Below are positions 8,695 through 17,945 of a stretch of 63,752 nt of DNA, one piece after another. The notes beneath the pieces are model-generated. The model saw only the letters and a program-made list of their open reading frames with translations. It had not been told where the DNA came from and ran no database searches. The position numbers and the translations under genes were made by a program. Numbering within the stretch: the first letter of the stretch is position 1; each line of letters opens with the position of its first letter. This DNA comes from CAZPAV01 sp964584755 (GTDB taxonomy: Bacteria > Actinomycetota > Acidimicrobiia > Spongiisociales > UBA5794): positions 1-63,752 of the forward strand of contig CAZPAV010000010.1 of NCBI GenBank assembly GCA_964584755.1, given 5' to 3'.

Positions 8695-9572
8695 GCCGCT
8701 CCGGTTTCGTCCCGGTGGTGGGGCGCCCCAACGTGGGGAAGTCGACGCTCGTCAACGCGCTCGTCGGCGTCAAGGTGGCGATCACCTCACCCCGCCCGCA
8801 GACGACGCGCAACACCATTCGGGGGGTCCTCACGCTCCCGGAGGCGGACGCCCAGATCGTCTTCGTCGACACGCCGGGTCTCCACCGGCCCCGCACCGCG
8901 CTGGGTGAGCGCCTCAACCGGCGCGTCGCCGCCTCCCTCGACGAGGCGGACGTCGTGCTCTTCGTACTCGACGCCCGCCAGGAGATCGGGCCGGGGGATC
9001 GTCTCATCGCGGCCCGTCTCGGCGACACGAGCACCCCCGTGGTCGTCGCGGTGAACAAGATCGACGTCGCCCGTCGCGGAGAGATCGCCGCCCACCTGGC
9101 CACCGCGAGCGAGTGGGGCTTCACCGCCTACGTCCCGGTCTCGGCCCGTCACGGCGACGGCCTGGAGCCGCTCGTGGAGGAGCTGCTCGCGCTCCTCCCC
9201 GAGGGGCCCCGGTACTTCCCCGAGGAGATGCACACCGACCAGCCCGACCGCCTGCTCGCCGCCGAGCTCGTGCGGGAGCGGTACCTGGCGCGGCTGCGCG
9301 ACGAGCTCCCCCACTCCCTGGCGGTCGTCGTCGACGAGATGGTCACCCGCCCGGGGGGGACGCTCTTTGTGGCGGCGACGGTGTACGTGGAACGGAACTC
9401 CCAGAAGGGCATCGTCATCGGGAAGGGCGGGGGACTCATCGCCGCGGTGGGGCGGGAGGCCCGGGCCGAGCTGGAGCGGGTGTTCGGAGCCCCGGTGTAC
9501 CTCGACCTGCGGGTGCGCGTCGAGGCGGAGTGGCAACGGCGGGACGCGTTGCTCGACCGGCTCGGGTTCTGA
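8691..9572 (+). CDS. era: GTPase Era
   Basis: 293 residues. Era binds the 3' end of 16S rRNA and assists 30S assembly. G1 GRPNVGKST, G3 DTPG and G4 NKID are all present. The C-terminal KH domain carries IVIGKGGGLIAAVGREAR. The ATG start overlaps the upstream stop (ATGA). The next + strand gene, recO, follows after a convergent single gene. Confidence 0.98.
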   Translation: MSRSGFVPVVGRPNVGKSTLVNALVGVKVAITSPRPQTTRNTIRGVLTLPEADAQIVFVDTPGLHRPRTALGERLNRRVAASLDEADVVLFVLDARQEIGPGDRLIAARLGDTSTPVVVAVNKIDVARRGEIAAHLATASEWGFTAYVPVSARHGDGLEPLVEELLALLPEGPRYFPEEMHTDQPDRLLAAELVRERYLARLRDELPHSLAVVVDEMVTRPGGTLFVAATVYVERNSQKGIVIGKGGGLIAAVGREARAELERVFGAPVYLDLRVRVEAEWQRRDALLDRLGF

Positions 9573-9593
9573 GACGCCGGCGGGGACGGGGGG

Positions 9594-9881
9594 TCAGGCG
9601 TCGGCGACGAACCCGTCGCAGATGGTGGCGAGCGCCGTGTCCCGGGCCGTCAGAGCACCGACGAAGTGGGTGGTGAGGGTGAGCGTCACGCGGTTCCATC
9701 GCACGAGGATGTCGGGATGGTGATCGGCGGCCTCGGCGGCGAGGGCGACCCGGGTCACGAAACCCATCGCGCTGCCGAAGTCCGGGAAGTGGAACGTCTT
9801 GCTGATCGCCTCGCCCTCGAGGCGCCAGCCGTCGTGCGCCGCGAGGAACGCGGTTCGGGCCGCGTCGTCCAGTCGGGTCAT
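9594..9881 (-). CDS. phhB: Pterin-4a-carbinolamine dehydratase
   Basis: 95 residues, full length for the family. The enzyme dehydrates 4a-hydroxytetrahydropterin. The active-site signature EAADHHPD followed by TLTTH is intact near residues 54-77. The ATG at 9881 is chosen because AGGAGG lies 7-8 bases upstream on the minus strand; a longer reading frame without a ribosome site extends to 9941. It is a single gene convergent with era and divergent from recO. No phenylalanine hydroxylase is nearby, so its metabolic role here is open. Confidence 0.92.
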   Translation of the reverse strand: MTRLDDAARTAFLAAHDGWRLEGEAISKTFHFPDFGSAMGFVTRVALAAEAADHHPDILVRWNRVTLTLTTHFVGALTARDTALATICDGFVADA

Positions 9882-9994
9882 CGTCGCCTCCTGGGGAGCC
9901 AGCCTATCCACCTCGGGAGGGCAAGGTGGGGACGCCGGCACCGACCCGACGAGATGCGTCCCGGGAAGGCCCGGGGACGGTAGCCTCGGGTCTC

Positions 9995-10714
9995 GTGGGG
10001 CTGCGTTCCGATCAGGGCATCGTCCTCCGTTCCTTCCCGTTCGGGGAGGCGGACCGGGTCGTCGTGCTCCTCAGCCCGAACCGGGGCAAGCTCCGCACCG
10101 TGGCCCGCGGCGTGCGCAAGACGAAGAGCCGCTTCGGGGGACGCCTCGAGCCGTTCACCCACGTCGACCTCGTCCTGTACGAGGGCCGTGGCCTCGACAC
10201 GATCACCCAGGTGGCCATCATCGAGGCGTTCCCCGCCCTGCGCGGCGACCTCGATCGGGTGCTCACCGCCGGGACGATGGTCGAGGTCGTGGATCTCGTC
10301 GCCCAGGAGGAGGAGCCGAGCACGCGGCTGTTCCTCCTCCTGCAGCGGGGCCTGCGCGCCCTCGACCGCCACGACCTGCACGCCGACCTCCTCACCGCGT
10401 TCCTCCTCAAGGCCGCGGCGGTCGTCGGGGTGGCCCCGGCCCTCGAGACGTGCGCCGGATGCGGGCGCCCCGACGGTCTCGCCCGGTTCAGCTTCGCCGC
10501 GGGAGGCGTGCTCTGCGACGCCTGTCGGGTCCCGGGCGCGTACGCGCTGGCGGACGGCCTCACCACCTACCTGGCGACGGTGGCCCGGGGCGACCTCACC
10601 GCCCTCCCCCCGGCCGACCCGGTCCTCTCGGGCCAGGCGAGGGGAGTGGCACGACGGTTCATCGAGTACCACCTCGAGCGCCGGCTCGAGACCCTGGCGG
10701 TCGCCGATGGTTGA
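9995..10714 (+). CDS. recO: DNA repair protein RecO
   Basis: 239 residues from a GTG at 9995, where the protein begins VGLRSDQGIVLRSFPFGEAD, the normal RecO N-terminus (OB fold). RecO acts with RecR to load RecA on SSB-coated DNA. The C-terminal domain has the zinc cluster CAGC ... CDAC (about residues 152-175). Earlier start codons would add unrelated sequence. It overlaps uppS by 8 bases. Confidence 0.95.
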   Translation: MGLRSDQGIVLRSFPFGEADRVVVLLSPNRGKLRTVARGVRKTKSRFGGRLEPFTHVDLVLYEGRGLDTITQVAIIEAFPALRGDLDRVLTAGTMVEVVDLVAQEEEPSTRLFLLLQRGLRALDRHDLHADLLTAFLLKAAAVVGVAPALETCAGCGRPDGLARFSFAAGGVLCDACRVPGAYALADGLTTYLATVARGDLTALPPADPVLSGQARGVARRFIEYHLERRLETLAVADG

Positions 10715-11453
10715 CGTTCCCGAGCTCGACCCGGCACGGATGCCCCGCCACGTGGCGATCATCATGGACGGCAACGGCCGCTGGGCCAACGCTCGGGGGC
10801 TGCCCCGCACCGCCGGGCACGCCCAGGGGGAGCCGGCCCTCTTCGACGTCGTCCACGGGGCGCTGGACCTCGGCATCGCGTGGCTCACCGTGTTCACCTT
10901 CTCGACGGAGAACTGGTCGCGGTCCCCCGACGAGGTGCAGTTCCTCATGCACTTCAACGCCGACCTCCTCGAGCGCCGGCGCGACGAGCTCCACGAGCTG
11001 GGGGTCCGGGTGTTCTTCATCGGCGAGCGTGACGATCCGCGCGTGCCGGAGGTGCTGCGGGAGCGGATTGCGGCCGCCGAGGAGCTGACCCGCCACGACA
11101 CCGCGATGCGCATGGTGTTCGCCTTCAACTACGGGGGTCGGGTCGAGCTGGTCCGGGCGGCCCGCCGCGTCGCCGCAGAGGTGGCGGCGGGGCGACTCCG
11201 TCCCGGCGACGTCGATCTCGGCACCGTGGCGCGTCACCTGTACCTCCCCGAGATGCCGGATCCGGACCTCGTGATCCGGACCTCGGGGGAGATGCGGATC
11301 TCGAACTTCCTCCTCTGGCAGGCGGCGTACGCCGAGTTCGTCTTCACGCCGGTGCTGTGGCCGGATTTCGACCGGGTCGAGTTGGCCCGTTGCGTCGCCG
11401 AGTACCAGTCCCGGGAGCGGCGGTTCGGCGCCGCCCGCGACGCGACGCGCTGA
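10707..11453 (+). CDS. uppS: Isoprenyl transferase (UPP synthase family)
   Basis: 248 residues. cis-prenyltransferases make the polyprenyl diphosphate carrier for cell-wall synthesis. The catalytic motif HVAIIMDGNGRWA lies near residue 15. FTFSTENW and the C-terminal DLVIRTSGEMRISNFLLWQ block are all present. It is coupled to recO (8-base overlap). In other actinobacteria this slot holds the decaprenyl diphosphate synthase; chain length cannot be judged from sequence. Confidence 0.95.
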   Translation: MVDVPELDPARMPRHVAIIMDGNGRWANARGLPRTAGHAQGEPALFDVVHGALDLGIAWLTVFTFSTENWSRSPDEVQFLMHFNADLLERRRDELHELGVRVFFIGERDDPRVPEVLRERIAAAEELTRHDTAMRMVFAFNYGGRVELVRAARRVAAEVAAGRLRPGDVDLGTVARHLYLPEMPDPDLVIRTSGEMRISNFLLWQAAYAEFVFTPVLWPDFDRVELARCVAEYQSRERRFGAARDATR

Positions 11454-11579
11454 GGCGCCCGGGACGCCGTCACGGGGCCCGCGAACCTCCGCGCCGGCAC
11501 GACGGGCCGGGGGAGAGCGCCCATCCGGTAGGATTCCCCGCCCACGAGGATCCCTCCGACGAGCAAGCGAGCCGGAACC

Positions 11580-12887
11580 ATGCCCGCCGATTTCGACACG
11601 ATCGTCACGCTCGCGCACAAGCGCGGCTTCGTGTTCCAGTCCTCGGAGATCTACGGGGGACTCCGCTCGGCGTACGACTACGGACCGCTCGGCGTCGAGC
11701 TGCTGCGGAACGTCAAGGAGCAGTGGTGGCGCGCCATGGTGCAGCTCCGGGAGGACGTCGTCGGGATCGACTCCGCCGTCATCCAGGCGCCGCGGGTGTG
11801 GGTCGCCTCCGGCCACGTGGCGTCGTTCTCCGACCCGCTCGTCGAGTGCAAGGTCTGTCACAACCGGTTCCGGCTCGACAAGCTCGAGGATCCCGACCGC
11901 TGCCCGTCGTGCGGCTCGGTGGGGGAGTTCACCGAGCCCCGCGAGTTCCAGCTCATGTTCCGCACCCACATGGGTCCGGTCGCCTCCGAGGAGAACCTCG
12001 TGTACTTGCGCCCGGAGACGGCCCAGGGCATCTTCATCAACTTCGAGAACGTCCGGCGGACGGCGCGGATGCGTCTCCCCTTCGGGATCGCCCAGATCGG
12101 CAAGTCCTTCCGCAACGAGATCACCCCCGGTCAGTTCGTCTTCCGGACCCGGGAGTTCGAGCAGATGGAGATGGAGTTCTTTTGCCGGCCGGGCGACGCG
12201 GACCGGTGGTTCCGCTACTGGGTGGAGGAGCGGCGACGCTGGTACCTCGACCTCGGCATGACCGAGGAACGGATCCGCCTCCGGCCCCACACCGACGACG
12301 AGCTCTCCCACTACTCCTCGGGCACCTTCGACGTCGAGTACGCGTTCCCCTGGGGGTGGGACGAGCTCGAGGGGATCGCCAACCGCACCGACTTCGACCT
12401 GCGCGCCCACGCCGAGTACTCCGGGGCCGACCTCCGCTACTACGACCCCGAACGGGACGAGCGGTTCTTCCCCTACGTCATCGAACCGGCCGCCGGCGCC
12501 ACCCGCACCACCTTCGCGTTCCTCATCGACGCCTACGACGAGGAGGAGGTCCGCGGGGAGACCCGCGTGGTGCTGCGGCTCGACCCCCGTCTCGCCCCCA
12601 TCAAGGTGGCGGTCCTCCCCCTCTCGAAGAGGGAGGAGCTCATCGCCGTCTCCCGGCGGATCGCCGACGACCTGCGTCCCCGTTGGATGGTGGAGCACGA
12701 CGTCACCCAGTCCATCGGGCGTCGCTACCGCCGCCAGGACGAGATCGGCACGCCCTACTGCGTCACCGTCGACTTCGACACCCTCGAGGACCGGCAGGTC
12801 ACCGTGCGGGACCGCGACACGATGGCCCAGGACCGGATTCCGATCGATCGGCTCACGGCGTACCTGACGGAGCGACTGCCCGCCTGA
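11580..12887 (+). CDS. glyS: Glycyl-tRNA synthetase (dimeric, class II)
   Basis: 435 residues. It charges tRNA-Gly. The alpha2-type features are present: FQSSEIYGGLRSAYDYGPLG near the N-terminus, LRPETAQGIFINF (motif 2 region), IGKSFRNEITP, and the anticodon-binding domain in the last 100 residues. A CxxC...CxxC insertion (CKVC, CPSC) lies around residues 90-110. It stands 126 bases after uppS and so probably has its own promoter; I saw no T-box. Confidence 0.97.
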   Translation: MPADFDTIVTLAHKRGFVFQSSEIYGGLRSAYDYGPLGVELLRNVKEQWWRAMVQLREDVVGIDSAVIQAPRVWVASGHVASFSDPLVECKVCHNRFRLDKLEDPDRCPSCGSVGEFTEPREFQLMFRTHMGPVASEENLVYLRPETAQGIFINFENVRRTARMRLPFGIAQIGKSFRNEITPGQFVFRTREFEQMEMEFFCRPGDADRWFRYWVEERRRWYLDLGMTEERIRLRPHTDDELSHYSSGTFDVEYAFPWGWDELEGIANRTDFDLRAHAEYSGADLRYYDPERDERFFPYVIEPAAGATRTTFAFLIDAYDEEEVRGETRVVLRLDPRLAPIKVAVLPLSKREELIAVSRRIADDLRPRWMVEHDVTQSIGRRYRRQDEIGTPYCVTVDFDTLEDRQVTVRDRDTMAQDRIPIDRLTAYLTERLPA

Positions 12888-12893
12888 GGCCGG

Positions 12894-14336
12894 TCAGGAC
12901 GGGATCCTCACGTACTCGAACCCCACCGGCCGGCCGCCGACCCCCTTCTGTGGGGGCGCGATCCAGCCGGCGAACTCCCCGACGGCGGTCACGGGCCGCA
13001 TGAGCTCCTCGATGAAGGCGCGGTCGTCGTCGGTGGGGAGGTAGACGTCCCGTCGGCCCTCCCAGGTGGGGGCGTCGACGAGCTCCCCGGTGGGGGTGAC
13101 GTGGAGTCCGGCGAACTCCCCGATCTGGCGATGGAAGGCCACGTGGGGCAGGGTGAGCTCGAAGGAGATCCCGGCGTCGGCGATGTAGCGATTCCAGCGC
13201 CGCACGCCGGCGCGGCAGTCCTCCACGTAGTCGTCTCGCAGGCGGGCGTTGAGGGCGCTCAGGGCGGGGACCGCGATCTGCCGGAACTCGCCGTCGACGA
13301 CCTTCGTGACCGGGTAGGTGGCGTCGAGGAGACGGTGGTCGTCGTCGATCTCCGTCTCGTGGAACCGTCCCTTCAGTCCGGCGTTGAAGGCGTTCGCCGC
13401 GTTCGTCGATTCCTCCGCCCCGAAGAGGTCGAGGGTGAGCGAGAAGTGGAGGTTGAGCTTGCGCTGGACGAGGGGGAGATCGATCACGCCCAGGGAGCGG
13501 ACCCGTTCCACGTCGAAGGGATCCTCGATGCCGGCGGCGGCCATCGCCTCCGCGGTCCGTTTCACGATGCGTCCCACCCCGGTGGCGCCCACGAACATGT
13601 GGTGCGCCTCCTCGGCGAGCATGAAGCGGCAGGTGCGCGAGAGGGGATCGAACCCGGACTGAGCGAGGGCCTCGAGCTGCATCTTCCCGTCGCGGTCGGT
13701 GAAGAAGGTGAAGAGGAAGAAGGAGAGCCAGTCGGGGGTCTCCTCGTTGAAGGCACCGAGCATGCGGGGCCGGTCGGCGTCTCCGGAGCGCCGCCGCAGC
13801 AGCTCCTCCGCCTCCTCCCGACCGTCCCGTCCGAAGTAGCGCTGGAGGAGGTACACCATCGCCCAGAGGTGCCGTCCCTCCTCCACGTTGACCTGGAAGA
13901 GGTTCCGCATGTCGTAGAGGGAGGGCGCCGTCTTGCCGAGATGACGCTGCTGTTCCACCGAGGCCGGTTCGGTGTCCCCCTGGATGACGATGAGCCGGCG
14001 CAGCATCGCCCGGTACTCCCCGGGCACCTGCTGCCAGGCGGGGTCGCCGCGGTGCTCACCGAAGGGGATCACCCGGCCCTCCTCCGCGGGGGCGAGGAGG
14101 ACGCCCCAGCGGTACTTCGGCATGCGCACGTAGTCGAACTTCGCCCAGCCGCTCCGCTCGACGCTGACGGCGGTGCGGAGCCAGACGTCGACCTCCTGGA
14201 ACCCCTCCGGCCCCATGTCCATCCACCAGTCCAGGTAGCCCGGGTGCCAGGACTCGAGGGCGCGTCGCAGCTTCGGGTCGTCGGCGAGTCCGACGTTGTT
14301 GGGGATGAGCGAGTCGTAGTCGACGGCGACGGTCAT
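12894..14336 (-). CDS. boxB: Benzoyl-CoA 2,3-epoxidase, oxygenase component BoxB
   Basis: 480 residues, the family length. BoxB is the diiron oxygenase that epoxidises benzoyl-CoA in aerobic benzoate degradation, receiving electrons from BoxA. Conserved blocks include PNNVGLADDPKLRRALE, WWMDMGPEGFQEVDVWLRTA and MPKYRWG. Carboxylate/His metal-ligand helices are visible as EEGRHLWAMV and AEEAHHMFVG. It lies 14 bases downstream of boxC on the same strand. boxA is not in this window. It is convergent with glyS. Confidence 0.94.
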   Translation of the reverse strand: MTVAVDYDSLIPNNVGLADDPKLRRALESWHPGYLDWWMDMGPEGFQEVDVWLRTAVSVERSGWAKFDYVRMPKYRWGVLLAPAEEGRVIPFGEHRGDPAWQQVPGEYRAMLRRLIVIQGDTEPASVEQQRHLGKTAPSLYDMRNLFQVNVEEGRHLWAMVYLLQRYFGRDGREEAEELLRRRSGDADRPRMLGAFNEETPDWLSFFLFTFFTDRDGKMQLEALAQSGFDPLSRTCRFMLAEEAHHMFVGATGVGRIVKRTAEAMAAAGIEDPFDVERVRSLGVIDLPLVQRKLNLHFSLTLDLFGAEESTNAANAFNAGLKGRFHETEIDDDHRLLDATYPVTKVVDGEFRQIAVPALSALNARLRDDYVEDCRAGVRRWNRYIADAGISFELTLPHVAFHRQIGEFAGLHVTPTGELVDAPTWEGRRDVYLPTDDDRAFIEELMRPVTAVGEFAGWIAPPQKGVGGRPVGFEYVRIPS

Positions 14337-14350
14337 GGAAGGTTCCCTCC

Positions 14351-16000
14351 TCAGGTCCGATGGCGATCGAAGTCGGGGCGGAGCCCGGTCCCGTAGCGCC
14401 GCAGGGCTCCGGTCTCTCCCGAGGCGTTGCGGCGGGTGAAGATCCAGTTCTGCCAGGCGGTGAGCCGCCCGAAGATCTTCGTCTCGAGCGTCTCGGGTCC
14501 GACGAAGCGGAGGTTCGCCTCCATGCCGGTGAGCGCGTCGGGGGAGAACCCGGCCCGCTCCTCGAGGAGGAGGCGGATCTCGTCCTCCCAGTCGATCTCG
14601 TCGAGGGCGAAGGTCACCAGGCCGTGCTCCTCGGCGCTCACCGCGTCGAGGTCCTTCCCCGGGAGCCGTTCGACCGCCTGCAGCGCGTCCTCGTGCCCCC
14701 AGAAGCGGGCCTCGAGACGGGTGAGGTCGTTGTTCATCGGCAGCGGACCGAAGTTCATCCCCGTGAGTCGGAGGAGCGGTGCCGGCGCCGTCGCCTCGGC
14801 GAAGGTGCCCTCCAGCATGTAGGTGCGGTCGGCGGCGAAGGCGAGCTCCGCCAGGGAGCCCACGAAGCAGCTCCCCGGCTTCACGAAGGCGAACACGGAG
14901 CGGGCGGACACGTCGATGCGGCGCAGCGTCCGCTTCCAGTAGAGAACGACCTCACGCACGAACCAGTCGTCGCCGTGGGCGAGGAGGAAGGCGTCGTGGG
15001 CGGCGACGAGGTCGGGGTCCCCCTCCGTCTCGAGGATCAGCGTGCCGATCTCGAGCTCGTTCGTGCGCAGGTGGAGGATGGCGTCGTCGACCGCCCGGGT
15101 CATCGCCAGGGGCCAGAACTGACACCCGAGCTCGACGGCGGCCGCGGGGTCGGCCGGAGGGGGAGCGTCGGGGCCGGAGACGACCATCGTGGCCGTGCGG
15201 AGCGCCCGGTCGATCTCGACTCGGAGATGCGGGTACGTGATGCGGTCCTCCTCGAGCATGCGCTCGAGTTCCTCGAAGGCCACGCCGTGGGCAGCGCGGG
15301 GGCGGTCCGTGCCCGCGGCGGCCTCCGCGAGGCGTGCGGCGACGACCTCCTCGAAGCGCGACCCGGGGACGATCTCGTCGACGAGTCCCCAGGCGACGGC
15401 GCGCCGGCCCTTGACGCCCTCCTCGGTCGTGCAGACGATGTCGGCCAGGTCACGGCGCACCTTGCGCTTGTCGACGAGACGGGTGAGTCCGCCGGTGCCG
15501 GGGAGGACGGCGAGGAGCGGGACCTCGGGCAGCGCCACGGAGGCGGAGCCGTCGTCGATGAGGATGATGTGGTCGGTGGCGAGGGCCAGCTCGTACCCGC
15601 CCCCTGCGGCCGTCCCGTTGATCGCCGCCAGGTAGCGCTGGCCGGAGTGCGCGGTGGCGTCCTCGATACCGTTGCGGGTCTCGTTGGTGAACTTGCAGAA
15701 GTTCACCTTCGCGGGGTGGGGGGATCGGGCGAGCATCGGGATGTTCGCCCCGGCGCAGAAGACGCGCTCCTTGAGGGACTCGACGAGCACGGCGCCGACC
15801 TCGGGGTGCTCGAAGCGGAGGCGCTGCACCGCGTCGTACAGTTCGATGTCGACCCCGAGGTCGTAGGAGTTCATCTTCAGCTCGTAGGGGCCGAGTCCGC
15901 CCTCCTCGTCGACGTTCATGCCGAGGCGGGCGACGTTCCCGTCGATGGTGAGGCGCCAGTGCCGGTAGCGGTCGGGATGGGTCCTGAAGTCGATCGTCAT
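14351..16000 (-). CDS. boxC: 2,3-epoxybenzoyl-CoA dihydrolase BoxC
   Basis: 549 residues from the ATG at 16000. BoxC opens the epoxybenzoyl-CoA ring hydrolytically and releases formate. It is an enlarged crotonase: the first crotonase fold contains KERVFCAGANIPML and the oxyanion-hole segment AAINGTAAGGGYELAL, and a second half carries further crotonase-like segments. Reading upstream of 16000 gives only low-complexity sequence across the promoter, so the ATG is chosen. GGAGG lies about 15 bases upstream, a rather long spacing. It is first gene of the boxC-boxB unit. Confidence 0.93.
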   Translation of the reverse strand: MTIDFRTHPDRYRHWRLTIDGNVARLGMNVDEEGGLGPYELKMNSYDLGVDIELYDAVQRLRFEHPEVGAVLVESLKERVFCAGANIPMLARSPHPAKVNFCKFTNETRNGIEDATAHSGQRYLAAINGTAAGGGYELALATDHIILIDDGSASVALPEVPLLAVLPGTGGLTRLVDKRKVRRDLADIVCTTEEGVKGRRAVAWGLVDEIVPGSRFEEVVAARLAEAAAGTDRPRAAHGVAFEELERMLEEDRITYPHLRVEIDRALRTATMVVSGPDAPPPADPAAAVELGCQFWPLAMTRAVDDAILHLRTNELEIGTLILETEGDPDLVAAHDAFLLAHGDDWFVREVVLYWKRTLRRIDVSARSVFAFVKPGSCFVGSLAELAFAADRTYMLEGTFAEATAPAPLLRLTGMNFGPLPMNNDLTRLEARFWGHEDALQAVERLPGKDLDAVSAEEHGLVTFALDEIDWEDEIRLLLEERAGFSPDALTGMEANLRFVGPETLETKIFGRLTAWQNWIFTRRNASGETGALRRYGTGLRPDFDRHRT

Positions 16001-16059
16001 CGTGGGCTCTGCGTTCCTCCGTTGGGGGGGGGCGGCGGGTGTCCGCCGTGGTGAGGGAC

Positions 16060-16096
16060 GGAAACTGACCATACGGTCAGTTTCCGGTTTCGTCAA
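16060..16096 (-). promoter_or_regulatory. boxC promoter overlapped by a TetR-type operator
   Basis: On the minus strand TTGACG (16091-16096) and TATGGT (16068-16073) are spaced by exactly 17 bases, a good sigma-70 promoter reading into boxC. A perfect inverted repeat, GGAAACTGACC (16060-16070) and GGTCAGTTTCC (16075-16085) around ATAC, covers the spacer and -10. A repressor there would block RNA polymerase. The GACC-N4-GGTC core is typical of TetR-family sites. No regulator gene is adjacent. Confidence 0.75.
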
Positions 16097-16184
16097 GCGT
16101 TTTCTCCAAGAGGAGGCCGGGGACGGGGGGAGCGGTGACGCTCCCCGGTGTCGGCGTGCCGGGGCGGGGTCTATCTTCAGGACC

Positions 16185-17945
16185 ATGGCGTACTCCCGGC
16201 AGGACATCGACCGGGTCCGGGAACGGACCGACCTCGTCGAGCTGGTCGGGGAGGTCACCCGGGTGAAGCGCTCGGGCCGGTCGGTGATGGCGGTGTGCCC
16301 GTTCCACGCGGAGAAGACACCGTCCCTGTCCATCGACGGCGCCCGCGGCCTCTACCACTGCTTCGGTTGCGGGAAGAGCGGCGACGTCTTCCGCTGGGTG
16401 GAGGAGACCCAGGGCCTCGACTTCACCGGCGCGCTCGAGCTGCTGGCTCGGCGTGCCGGCGTCACCCTCACCCCCGACCCGGAGGCGGCCCGGCGGCGGG
16501 ACCGCCGGGAGGAGCTCGTCGCCGCGACCCGGACCGCCGTCGACTTCTACCACGACACCCTGCGTCAGGCCGCCGAGGCCGGCGGGGCACGCCGCTACCT
16601 GCGCTCTCGCGGCTACGACGCCGACGTCGTCGAGCGGTTCACCGTGGGGTACGCGCCTGCGGCCTGGGATCGACTCGTCGGTCACCTGCGGGAGCGCGGC
16701 GTGCGCGACGAGGTCATGGTTCGTGCCGGGCTCGCCTCACGGAGCCGCAAGGGGCGTCTCATCGACCGCTTCCGCGGGAGGGTGATGTTCCCCATCTACG
16801 ACCTGCGGGGCGACCCGGTGGGGTTCGGCGCCCGCATCCTCGAGGGCGACGGCCCCAAGTACCTCAACTCGCCCGAGACGCCCATCTACCACAAGTCCCG
16901 GCTCCTCTACGGGCTCCACTGGGCGAAGTCGGACATCGTCCGCCGTGGCGAGTCGGTCGTCGTCGAGGGGTACACGGACGTCATCGCCTGCCACCTGGCG
17001 GACCTCCCGGTCGCGGTCGCCACCTGCGGGACCGCGCTCGGAGAGGAGCACCTCGATCTGCTGCGTCGGTTCTCCGAACGCATCATCCTGGCCTTCGACG
17101 CCGACGAGGCGGGGGCGGGGGCGGCACTGCGCGGGTTCACCCACGCGGTCCCCGGCGATCTCGACCTGCGCGTGGCCGAGCTCCCGGCGGGTCGGGACCC
17201 GGCGGACCTCGTCGCCGAGGATCGGGCGGACGTCCTCCGTGCCGCGGTGGACGCGTCGGTCCCGCTGCTGCGCTTCCGGATCGAACGCGAGCTCACCCGG
17301 TTCGACCTCTCCGAACCCGAGGCACGGGGACGGGCGGTCGGAGCGGTGGCGGCCCTCGTCGCCCTCCACCCCGACGAGGTGGTCCGGCACGAGTACGCCG
17401 TGCTCGTGGCGCGACGCACCGGGGTGGAGACGGGTCTCGTGGAGCGGGCGATCCGGCGCCGTGCCGCACCCGTCGCCCGACGGCCGCCGGCGGAGGAACG
17501 GCCGGCGCCGCCGCTCACCGGGGCGGAGCGGGCCGAGCAGGAGCTGCTGCGACTGCTCCTCGCCAACGACCCGGAGGTCCGTGCCCTGGAGATCGGTCCG
17601 GAGCTCTTCGCCCGGGAGGAGCATCGCCGGGCCTACGCGACGGTCGGGCCGGCGATCGAGGCCCTCGAGCCCGGCACACCCCCCGATCTCGGTGCGCTCA
17701 TCGGCTCCGAGGACACCCCCGCTGCGGAGCTCCTCCGCCGCCTCGCCCTCGCCGAGCGGCCGCTCCCTCCGGCGGTGCCCATCGTGAACCGACTTCAGGT
17801 GGCCCGACTGCAGCGCCGCATCGACGCCCTGCGCCAGGAGCTCGCCGGGATCGATCCCGAGGAGGAGGCGCAACGGTATTCGGAAGTGTTCTCGTCCTTG
17901 ATAGCGTTGGAACGGGAACGCCGGACGATCGGGGGCGACGAGTGA
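16185..17945 (+). CDS. dnaG: DNA primase DnaG
   Basis: 586 residues. It makes RNA primers for replication. The CHC2 zinc finger is complete (Cys38, His41, Cys59, Cys62). The RNA-polymerase and Toprim cores follow with EGYTDVIA near 261 and DADEAG near 305-310. The C-terminal DnaB-interacting region has lower similarity. The ATG at 16185 gives the canonical MAYSRQDIDRVRERTDLVELV start. Its stop overlaps the rpoD GTG, the classical dnaG-rpoD pair. Confidence 0.98.
   Translation: MAYSRQDIDRVRERTDLVELVGEVTRVKRSGRSVMAVCPFHAEKTPSLSIDGARGLYHCFGCGKSGDVFRWVEETQGLDFTGALELLARRAGVTLTPDPEAARRRDRREELVAATRTAVDFYHDTLRQAAEAGGARRYLRSRGYDADVVERFTVGYAPAAWDRLVGHLRERGVRDEVMVRAGLASRSRKGRLIDRFRGRVMFPIYDLRGDPVGFGARILEGDGPKYLNSPETPIYHKSRLLYGLHWAKSDIVRRGESVVVEGYTDVIACHLADLPVAVATCGTALGEEHLDLLRRFSERIILAFDADEAGAGAALRGFTHAVPGDLDLRVAELPAGRDPADLVAEDRADVLRAAVDASVPLLRFRIERELTRFDLSEPEARGRAVGAVAALVALHPDEVVRHEYAVLVARRTGVETGLVERAIRRRAAPVARRPPAEERPAPPLTGAERAEQELLRLLLANDPEVRALEIGPELFAREEHRRAYATVGPAIEALEPGTPPDLGALIGSEDTPAAELLRRLALAERPLPPAVPIVNRLQVARLQRRIDALRQELAGIDPEEEAQRYSEVFSSLIALERERRTIGGDE

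Noticed and set aside
1284..12698. Long open frames antisense to housekeeping genes (for example 1284-2666, 4594-7374 and 10659-12698 on the minus strand)
   Set aside because: They mirror clear conserved genes, are rich in Arg/Gly/Pro or Asp/Glu/Gly/His, and show no domain; they are codon-shadow frames of high-GC DNA.
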